Assembly (NCBI GenBank): GCA_029948255.1
Contig: JALIZF010001654.1
Span: forward strand, 300,501 to 364,500
Source: Telmatactis stephensoni
Taxonomy: Eukaryota > Cnidaria > Anthozoa > Actiniaria > Isophelliidae
Direction of reading: 5' to 3'
DNA length: 64,000 nt
Shown: positions 56,060-64,000 of the stretch, piece by piece
Layout: the number at the start of each line of letters is the position of its first letter
Numbering within the stretch: the stretch's first letter is position 1
Position numbers and translations under genes: made by a program
Notes under the pieces: model-generated
The model's database searches: none
What the model was told of the DNA's origin: nothing
What the model saw: the letters and a program-made list of their open reading frames with translations, nothing else

Positions 56060-56550
56060 TAACGACCGATTTTGGCAGTCTCTATCACATACCAATGCAT
56101 TTTAAGCCATTAAGTTAACAGCCGATTTTTGTACATTCTACAACATACCAATGCATTTTAAGCCGCTAACTTAACAGCCGATTTTGGAAATCTCTACCAC
56201 ATACCAATGCATTTGAAGCCATTAAGTTAACGGCCAATTTTTGTATACCAATGCATTTTCAGCCGTTAAGTTAACGGCCGATTTTTGTACGTTCTACAAC
56301 ATACCAATACATTTGAAGCTGTTAACTTAACAGCCGATTTTGGCAATCTTTACCACATACCAATGCATTTTAAGCCGTTAAGATAACAGCTGATTTTTGT
56401 ACATTCTACAACATGCCAATACATTTGAAGCCGTTAACTTAATGGCCAATTTTGGCAATCTTTACCACATACCAATGCATTTTAAGCCGTTAAGATAACG
56501 GCCGATTTTTGTACGTTCTACAACATGCCAATACATTTGAAGCCGTTAAG
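56060..56550 (-). repeat. Same minisatellite, inverted, about nine copies
   Basis: Units read ACATACCAATGCATTTTAAG, then CCGTTAAGTTAACGGCCGAT, then TTTTGTACGTTCTACA, the reverse complement of the array at 51849-52400. Alternating units carry the GGCAATCTTTACC variant. Confidence 0.95.
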
Positions 56551-56639
56551 TAGTATAATAAATATATTTTAATATAATTTGTTATTTTTAACCGGCAAAC
56601 TTAATGGCTTAAAATATATAATATATATAATATACCATC

Positions 56640-57401
56640 AGTGCTTGAAGAAGAGGACAGACTAGGGTTGAAGAAAGGTCATTTTCCAAGGGTGATCTTT
56701 GATATATATATATATAAATATATATAAAGAAGAAATGTCACAAAAAATAGGTCGACTTTAGCCAGAAGCACCTTTCTGTACAGCATGTGGAAGAAGCAAT
56801 TTCCAGACGTTGTCATAAGGTACATATTACCTGTAATCTTTCTGTTGGCTCCGAATATATGTAATAATCCCTGCTTTGAAAAAATGAGCTAATTTCATAC
56901 AAGGGGATAGTTATACAATTCACATGGAATTTGAATTCTTCCCAGTTTCACTGCTACTGCAAGTTTCATTAAAAGTCAAAGTAAATGTGTGTATATCGAA
57001 GGTGTATCTTGTTTTTCGGGAATGGGGAATGGAGCCAGCGAAAAGAAGGAGAGGAATGTGAAAAAGTGGTTTATTATTATTTCTCTCTTCCCTTAATTTG
57101 ACCTTTCACCTGACAACAGTTTCTGAATCGGATATGGTCTTCAGTATAAACTTTGAAAGATTTTTATGTTTGTAAGGTTGAGGATCACACAAGGAAATTA
57201 AAAACCCATGCAACAGGTGCCTTAGCCAACCATCGTTCAAAAGCAGTTAGGGTAGATTGTTGCCAATGGCCACACGACAGTAACCTCACCATAAATGTGT
57301 TGCTCAAAGTCTTGCTTTGCATGCAATGTACGGTAAGCAAAAGTGAGTCTACCTTCCGCTGGTGCTATGGAAGGAACAGCCTTCACAACCTTTTCAAGTG
57401 A
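56640..57401 (+). pseudogene. Second DUF7869-like copy, exons 2-3 deleted
   Basis: Paralogue of 15264-16612. Exon 1 is decayed (LEEEDRLGLKKGHFPRVIFD, an AT microsatellite, then RRNVTKNRSTLARSTFLYS-like text, MWKKQFPDVVIR). Intron 1 matches to about 15610, then jumps to sequence matching 16160, so exons 2 and 3 and their introns are lost. Exon 4 is intact: VEDHTRKLKTHATGALANHR, CCQWPHDSNLTINVLLKVLL and the same end NSLHNLFK-stop. It keeps the QWPHDSNLT motif in consensus form. CTATGAAA repeats follow, as in the first copy. Confidence 0.75.
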
Positions 57402-57537
57402 GCAGTCACTACTACTGTAAAACCCTATGAAAGCGTATGAAAAGCCTATGAAATATTCATAGGATCTTGATAGCAATTTCATATGCAAAACCTATGAAGA
57501 TGAGAAATGTTCATGGGAATTTCATAGAGTATTGTAA

Positions 57538-57663
57538 TGTAATGACGCACCCCTCCCCCGTGAGAAAAGAGATTGTACGATAGCATGTGGAACAAGATGG
57601 TCGTGCGAATAAAAGCTGTTGAGTTGTATTGTATTTGTTTTGATTGAACCCAGACACGTTACA
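57538..57663 (+). repeat. 5' LTR
   Basis: Starts TGTAATGACGC, ends CGTTACA (inverted TGTAA/TTACA), has AATAAA at 57609. Only one copy in the window. Confidence 0.65.
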
Positions 57664-57681
57664 CTGGTGGCAGCGGTGACT

Positions 57682-58930
57682 ATGCTTTTCGACACAGAAA
57701 TGGAGTTAACTTGCGTCAATGAGTCGACACCGAAGCAATTAAATCCGTTTAGAGACAGCCCGATTGGAATTTCAGTTAGCGACAACAATGTTTCGAATTA
57801 TGGCCCGGCGAATGGCGACTATTCCTTGTTCAAAACTTCATTTGAAGCTCGATCACCAGGAGAAGAGTTTGTTAACAGCCTTTTAACCTCGTCTATGCAA
57901 TCCAAAAATCCGTTTAAACCCGATGGAAGAGATGAAAATCAAACATCGAGCAAAGCAAGGTCAGTGAGGTCATAGTTAATAGAGGGGAATGGTTAGGAAG
58001 CCTTTTGTTACATTTCTTTGTTCTAGTCTGGATGTTGAACTGGTCTTGACCGTGCACTAAGTTTGTTTAAATTCATTAGAAAATGGCTATATGAATGAAC
58101 CGAAATGTTGTCTATTGGATTATTTATTGAAATATTCTAATATAATTAATTTTGAACTAGAATACATCGAACAAGCAGCGGAAAAGAAACATTTGGGTTC
58201 AGTTGCTCAACCATGGCAATTAAGGCGAAACAATGAAAAAATAAAAGATTTGTGCACGGTCACGGTTGAAAAAAAAATGAACAAAGACATATAACAAAAG
58301 GCTTCCTAACCAGTCCCCTCTATTAACTATGGTGAGGTCAACTAGCAAGTTCAGAAAACCAGTAAAATTACCAGACGATTACAACGGAAAGTCTTCGTTA
58401 AGAGATTATCTGAGGCACTTCAATAGATGTGCAGTAGTTAATGGCTGGAGTCATGAAGAATCAGCATTGTTTTTATCTGCAGCTTTGCGTGGCGATGCTA
58501 AAAAAAACCTAAATAACATGTCAGACGATGACTGCCGAAACTACAACAAATTGGTCTCTCGCCTCGAAGTGCACTTTGGTGGAGAAACACAACAAGAATT
58601 ACATCAAGCTCAGAAGGAGAAGGAGGAGAAAGTCTTAGAAGTTTGGCAGCTGATATTTGTGATGCTTGTAATTTAGCTTACCAAGACCTCCCCCCTCAGT
58701 CACAAGAGCGATTTTGTGTACAACACTTCATCGATGCTATCAGCAACCTGGACGACCAAATGAGGCTGAGAAGAGAAAAAACACAGAGCTTGGACGAAGC
58801 ACTTTCATCAGCTTGCAAGTTAGAAGCGTTCAGATTACTGGAAACTAGTAAAAGAAAACAAGCAAATATGAGAACACTATCGACCGAGAGAGAAAACATG
58901 ACCGCCGTGACACAGGGAGCCCAACGCCTG
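57682..58930 (+). pseudogene. Gypsy-like gag, interrupted by a MITE
   Basis: Capsid precursor. The first part (MLFDTEMELTCVNESTPKQL to KARSVRS) runs to 57972; the frame resumes at 58333 (STSKFRKPVKLPDDYNGKSS, LRDYLRHFNRCAVVNGWS, ALFLSAALRGDAKKNL, KLVSRLEVHFGGETQQEL), the retroviral-type capsid fold seen in Ty3/gypsy gag. A 1-nt shift near 58650 gives LAADICDACNLAYQDLPPQS and FCVQHFIDAISNLDDQMRLR. The nucleocapsid zinc knuckle and pol are absent; the frame ends in unrelated sequence at 58930. Confidence 0.75.
57973..58331. mobile_element. MITE inside gag, 7-9-bp duplication
   Basis: Ends ATAGTTAATAGAGGGG..CCCCTCTATTAACTAT, TIRs of ~38 bp. GTGAGGTCA occurs at 57964-57972 and 58332-58340. Since CA could belong to either, the duplication is 7 to 9 bp. 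Removing the insert and one GTGAGGTCA restores the gag frame. Confidence 0.9.
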
Positions 58931-59068
58931 TACATACGTCTGTCCGTCCATGTACATCGCGATGCTGATTGGCTGAATGACTTTTGACGCCAAAAAAACA
59001 GAAACTTAACGCGTGCGGTCATCTGGGAATGCTTACCAAATGATACTAAAGTTTTTGTTTATACAAAA

Positions 59069-59112
59069 AAGTTTTCAGTTGAAAGTTTTCAGTTGAAAGT
59101 TTTCAGTTTACT
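59069..59112. repeat. 14-bp tandem repeat, three copies
   Basis: AGTTTTCAGTTGAA repeated three times, the last incomplete, just upstream of the gene at 59178. Confidence 0.9.
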
Positions 59113-59390
59113 GAACAACGAACAACAATATTCACACAATATATTTAAACTTAAAAACAACAAAACACAAATCCACAATGAACCAAAGAAATAATAATGG
59201 AGAGTCAAAACAGGGAAGACTAAATAGGTTTTGACAGAAGAGGAAAAGCTAAGAAGGCATGAAAGAGAAAGAGAAAGACGACGAAATCTCACTGAAGAAA
59301 AGCGAAAAGCTGAAAGAGAAAGAAAACGTGAATGTAGGCAAAACTTCACGGAAGAAGACACAGACTACAGGAACGTGAAAGGAAAAGGGC

Positions 59391-59830
59391 TTGAGAGAGA
59401 ACTTCACAGATGAAGACAGGGAACACGAATGCCAAAGAAAAAGGGTGTTGAGAGAGAACTTCACCGATGAAGACAGGGAACACAAACGTCAAAGACAAAG
59501 GGTGTTGAGAGAGAACTTCACTGATGAAGGCAGGGAACACAAATGCCAAAGAAAAAGGGTGTCGAGAGAGAACTTCACTGATGAAGGCAGGGAACACAAA
59601 CGCCAAAGACAAAGGGTGTTGAGAGAGAACTTCACCGATGAAGACAGGGAACACGAACGCCAAAGACAAAGGGTGTTGAGGGAGAACTTCACTGATGAAG
59701 ACAGGGATGACGAACAGCAAAGACTAAAGGTGTTGAGAGAGAACTTCACCGAGCAAGACAGAGAGCAAGAATGCCAAAGACAAAGGGTGTTGAGAAACCA
59801 CTTCACCGAGGAAAATACAGAACATGAACG
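59391..59830 (+). repeat. 57-bp coding tandem repeat, about eight copies
   Basis: Each unit encodes RVLRENFTDEDREHERQRQ with small changes (DEG for DED, EQD near the end). The units are more conserved than the flanks, so they amplified recently or are homogenised. Confidence 0.95.
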
Positions 59831-60790
59831 TGAATGAAAAAGAAATTCGCGAGGGAACGTGACTCAAGCGGAAAAAGAAAAGGAGAATGTAAGGAAGAGA
59901 AATGCCAGACGACATTCTACAGAGGAATATCGAAAAAGAGAGAGACTTAGAGTTCAATAACTTTGCCGTCTCAGGGGAGAGATGGCAAGCACTTCAATTC
60001 TCTCAGGTAAGACTATATAAGGTGAAGCTTATGTTAACAAGAGTCTAAATGTACTGCTCTCTTTTTTTCTTGGCTTTTCGTTTTGGACAATTATTCTTTG
60101 CGAGATTTAAATTCAAAAGCAAACATTAGATAAGAACGAAAATTGCTAAAATTTTGTGATGTAGCTGGCACGATTTTCTTATCGCTTTGTTATATTTTGT
60201 GGTATTGATGGTTAAAAATGACCCGTGAAATTTGAAGTTTTTTTAGCCGAATTTAAGGATCACTAAATTATTAACTGAGAAAGAACATATTTAGCCACCT
60301 ATACAAGCAATAGTTATTGCAAAAGTAAAGATAAATAGTTTTTGAAGTAAAAAGACAGAATTTAAAAACTTTTGAGAGCGCGTTCGATGGCGTAATGGTT
60401 ACATCAAAGCAAAGGCTTTTTTAAGGAGAATTTTGCTTTCAATCAGCGAAAACAGATGAGTAATACGATAAATGATCTCGCGTTGCGTTGCGAGAAAATA
60501 TATAAAGTGACATAAAATAAAATGATTGGCAGACAGTCTCTATGGCAACCATGAATTTGTCAGTATTGTATAAAATGGCGGCGGCAACGACGAGAAGAAT
60601 CAGAAACAACAAAATCAAAAATACACATAGATGATTCTTCACGATTCAGAAATATGCATTTTCAAAGAATTGCATAATGAAATGTGATTTAAGAAATATA
60701 AAACGGTTTTCCGTGTTTATATAGCCTGATCTAAACACGCAGTGATGTGAGAACACAAGAGAGCGTAGGGAAAGCACTAATCTCTAATCT

Positions 60791-61270
60791 CTTTTTTATT
60801 CATCACTAGCTGTCCCAATGACAACTAATCAAAGTAAGTTCTTGTTGTATTTTTCGTATTGTTATTCTTCGTCTTTTCTTCGTGTCATTTTTCTGTTTTT
60901 CCTTGGTGCTTAAAATCATAGATTTACCAATAGAATAATTTTTTGTTTTCTTTTTTATTCATCACTAGCAGCCGCTATGGCAAGCAATCAAAATAAGTTC
61001 TTATTGTATTTTTCGTAGTGTTGTTGTTCGTCTTTTTTCATGTCATTTTTCTGTTTTTCCCAAAGTTGTGGCTTACAAAAATATTCATTTACCAATAAAA
61101 TAATTTTCAGTTTTCTTTTTATTCATCACTAGCGGCCGGAAATCAAAGTAAGTTCTTATTGTATTTTTCGTAGTGTTGTTCGTCTTTTTTTCGTTTCACT
61201 GTTTTCTGACTGTTTTTCATTGTTGCTTACAAAAATATTGATTTACCATGCCAAATGATTTTCTGTTTTC
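60791..61270 (+). repeat. ~165-bp tandem micro-exon cassette, three copies
   Basis: Each unit has TTTTATTCATCACTAG acceptor, a micro-exon ending AATCAAA, the donor region GTAAGTTCTTATTGTATTTT and TCGTAGTGTTGTTCGTCTTT, and ends with AATAATTTTCTGTTTTC. Unit 2 has ATAAGTT instead of GTAAGTT, so its donor is lost. Confidence 0.85.
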
Positions 61271-61321
61271 ACTAAATTGTTTTTCTCATTTTAGACAACA
61301 GACCAAGCCAGAAGCAGATTC

Positions 61322-62677
61322 GTAAGTATATATATGTGGCGAGTTAGATTTAACGTTAAATAGTAGAGCGCACACAAAGTTTTATAGCGCGCGCAAATCA
61401 CGTTTTGTAAATCAAATTTTTGATGATGAATATTTACAGTTAGTTTTGAGTGTTAATTCAAGAAGAAAACCTTACAGTCTCAATTATGTTCATTTAATAA
61501 CTTCAAGTCAACGAAATTGGTATGTAACATTTCTTATTAAACTAAGTCAGTGATAGTTGTAAATTTGCAAGAATTATACAAGAAAGAGAACGGAAAAAGC
61601 TGTAGATTTGCCGGTTTGCTTCATGCAACCGATCTCTATTTCAGTAGTTGTTGTTTACAAATGATTTACTTCTACAGTAATCAGGTATAGGATTGTCTAA
61701 TTAAGTTGTTGGTTAAGCATGAATCGCTAAGTAGTTTGAATAGTGTGTTTACACTAGTTATTTTAGGTTGGTCACATATCAACCTGAAGTTCTATTAGTT
61801 TTGTTGTAGCTGACTTATGCATGAAATCATTAACCTTTGTATAACGTAGGATAGTAATTAATTAGTTGTTATTGATTACTTATCGTAATTCTCGCCGTTC
61901 ATTTGGGTTTATGTTTACATTACGAAGTGGAACAAACCGTAGTGAAGAAGACTGCTGTGTTGGTTTACTTGGTCACATATAGTAAATAAACCCCGAAAAT
62001 GAGTTTTTGGACCATCTTGAATCCGAGGACATTCTTCTTCGATATATCAGTGAGCCAGAAGGCTGAGATACATTTTCTGCGCTTCATCTCGAAAAGAAAA
62101 GCTTTAGACTCAGATAGCCGTTTAAAGAAAAAAAATTGTTTTGAAAAGCCAAAAAAAAGCGAATTTCGACGTGCCAAGATGACTTGTAAACTGAAACTGA
62201 TTTCAAAAAGCATAAGGAGCTGTTTTCAGAATTTGGTTGGGTAGGTCATCTACCATATAAAAGGACAACCAAGTGCGATTTCTCAATTCTCTGTCCCTAC
62301 CGAATGCTGTTAAATGGAGAAAAGTATAATTTTGCCATTAAAAATTTTCCTTGAATGTCTTTTGGATTCATTTTTTGTGCCTTTCGGACAACTTTTCTTT
62401 TCGATGGCTTACTCAAAAAAAGTTGAAAATATATCATAAAGCAATATAAAACCATTGCTTATGTCTCTGTTCTGTGATATAAACACTCTGGAAGATGTAG
62501 AGCATTCGAAAAAGCTTGCTTTTCTCTTGCTGTGCATCTTACATCGTGTTTTTTTTTTTTTTTTGGCTGACTGGGTATCATTTCAAAACTGGGGGATATC
62601 AATCACGCATAGCACAAGACATGTTTTTTTAAAACATATCATGTTAGTGATACGACATGGCTCCTTTTTCCTTTCAG
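61322..62677. other. Intron-like, no other gene seen
   Basis: Nothing recognised. The ORF at 61999-62244 is Lys/Phe-rich without a domain. Confidence 0.4.
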
Positions 62678-63437
62678 TAATGAGATGTCACAAATGTCGA
62701 GGGTTGGGGCACCTCAAAAAGACTGCCCCCCCAAAATCGGAAGTAAGTGAACTTAACTATCTAGTTGGAGACCTTACTTCAAATTGAATTTTGAATTATA
62801 AATACTATGGCGTTTGTGTGTTGTGTTAACATCAGTTGTATCACTCAAAAGACCTGGTTTCCATTTGGAATTTTACCCTCCATGGTTTGACACTAAACAT
62901 GTAAAGGATAGAGAACATGAATTGTTTTCCCTATTATTCTATTCTAAATGAAAATATTTTTGAAATTATGAAAATGTTTTTTTTTTATTTTCATAGTAAC
63001 TGATCACTTGCATTTCTTTTTCCATTTCAGATTCAAAGTGCTTTAACTGTGGGGGCAGGGGGCACCAGAGAGGTGCTCCCTGCCCAAGCCCTAAACGGGC
63101 TTGGCAAGTAGCTAGAAAAGAGCTCAGAGAGAAAAGTAAGCAATAACAAAACCAACGAGAAAGAATTATGATAAGTGTATAGCTAAATAAACCTATGAAA
63201 TAAGCATAGTTTTAGTTAAACGTAAATAGTGATTACAGCTAGAGTTATTTTCCTTACAAGTCAGTGAAAACAATGGGTTTAGATTCTACTATAGTTATTT
63301 ATTCATTCATTCATTTGTTCATATTTTTTACAGGACGTACTGGCAGACAAAAAAGAGGACTTCAACAAGGCAACAAAAGCGTTGCTTTCACAACTAGACG
63401 CCTAATAGGCGTTCACTCGGGCTACACCTGTGTATAG

Positions 63438-64000
63438 TACTTGGTGAGAAATGGAAAACAGAAGTTGATGGAAACTAGTTTGACTTGTCAGTGTCTTTTG
63501 ATTGCAAAAATGCATGACAAGTACTCCCAGAGTAGAACACAAATTATATTGGGGAGAAAGTAGTTTGTACATAATTGTACCACATCATGGTGGTTATTAA
63601 TATACTGCTGGTCCTTTTATCACGCCAGACATATACAGTATACAGTCTGCTTTATTTTGTAAATGCCTACCAAATGATCCAATATGATCTATAGATAATA
63701 CATTATAGCTCAGACAATTTAAATTTCTATTCTGTACTTTTTTACTTTGATTTATGGAAACAAAACTTACAAACTGTGGCAGACTGTTTTGATGTCCAAG
63801 TTAAAATGATTTTGATATCGCTGTTGTCACATTGATAGATTCTAGAAGTACCACAGTTACCTTTCTATGAAATCATTTCAGTTTCTTAACACAACTTTTC
63901 AATACATGTATTACCATGTTTTTAATATGGAGCAGATCAATGATTATAGCAGTAGTCAGTTGCTGATGCTTTATTTGAAGAAGTGTAATGTCATACAATA
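63438..64000. other. 3' flank, no gene seen
   Basis: No ORF or repeat supported. Confidence 0.4.

Larger units (their letters stand above)
57538..58930 (+). mobile_element. Short-LTR Ty3/gypsy-like element, 3'-truncated
   Basis: A 126-bp 5' LTR (57538-57663), a primer-binding-like TGGTGGCAGCGGTGA one base after the LTR, then gag. Everything after gag is missing at 58930. It was inserted into the CTATGAAA tract of the DUF7869-like unit. Confidence 0.7.
59178..63437 (+). pseudogene. Repeat-rich, micro-exon, double zinc-knuckle gene
   Basis: A long first exon (ATG 59178, MNQRNNNGESKQGRLNRF) with R/E-rich sequence and eight copies of a 19-residue repeat, ending at 60007 (donor CTCAG|GTAAG). Micro-exons follow at 60810-60833, 60970-60993, 61133-61147 and 61295-61321 (24, 24, 15, 27 nt), then knuckle exons 62678-62742 (MRCHKCRGLGHLK) and 63031-63135 (SKCFNCGGRGHQRGAPC), and an Arg-rich last exon 63334-63437. 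Knuckles bind single-stranded RNA or DNA. Lesions: shifts near 59230, 59385 and 62715 (the last destroys the final Cys of knuckle 1), and stops near 59836 and 59958. It may be a dead copy of a multi-copy family. Confidence 0.5.

Noticed and set aside
60385..60460. tRNA-like stretch with an A-box look (TGGCGTAATGGTTA) and TTCAATC about 50 bp later
   Set aside because: The acceptor and anticodon stems do not pair convincingly and the B-box is incomplete; at best a decayed tRNA-derived relic.

Overview
This is eukaryotic DNA: AT-rich, with spliceosomal introns (GT..AG borders visible in many places), microsatellites and a very dense load of mobile elements. The mix (Penelope-like element with hammerhead ribozymes, Crypton tyrosine recombinase, BEL/Pao, Ty3/gypsy, CR1/L2-like LINEs, 2A-OTU fragments, many palindromic MITEs and several families I know mainly from corals and sea anemones) suggests a cnidarian, most likely an anthozoan. 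That assignment is inference from family resemblance. I found no intact conventional host gene, no rRNA and no convincing tRNA.

Layout. 0-5 kb: a CR1/L2-like LINE (minus) in the intron of an EnSpm/CACTA-like transposase gene. 5.4-8.5 kb: a MITE, then an almost intact Penelope-like element with inverted end repeats, two hammerhead ribozymes and an 11-bp target duplication. 9.6-14 kb: a palindromic repeat cluster, tandem repeats, and a Myb/SANT-like transposon gene cut in two by a 2.96-kb element with ~590-bp inverted ends and TA duplication. 15.2-17.2 kb: a four-exon DUF7869-like gene fragment followed by CTATGAAA repeats; a deleted second copy is at 56.6-57.4 kb. 18.0-23.6 kb: a hAT-like 5.6-kb bracket holding a 2A-OTU remnant, a Crypton recombinase and a protein-kinase pseudogene. 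24.8-33.4 kb: orphan exons of uncharacterised multi-copy type and a BEL/Pao tail.

34.3-46.2 kb is a nest of insertions: a LINE reverse transcriptase gene is split by a 10-kb element (TIR CCCTTGTAGAACC), which holds a 5.9-kb gene-bearing transposon (TIR AACACCGCTGCC, exact 9-bp duplication) and a 1.3-kb hAT-like palindrome (exact 8-bp duplication). The 5.9-kb element is the most interesting object here: a multi-exon DUF6589-like protein, then a RING-like zinc finger joined to a domain with a Cys...Asp-x-His arrangement like the herpesvirus-tegument type of deubiquitinating protease.

46-52 kb: Penelope fragment, MITEs, a PHD-finger pseudogene and a LINE endonuclease fragment. 51.8-56.6 kb: two inverted arrays of one minisatellite bracket a gag-like ORF between 115-bp direct repeats and a zinc-knuckle gene. 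57.5-58.9 kb: a short-LTR gypsy gag with a MITE in it. 59.2-63.4 kb: a damaged multi-exon gene with 57-bp coding repeats, tandemly duplicated in-frame micro-exons and two CCHC knuckles.
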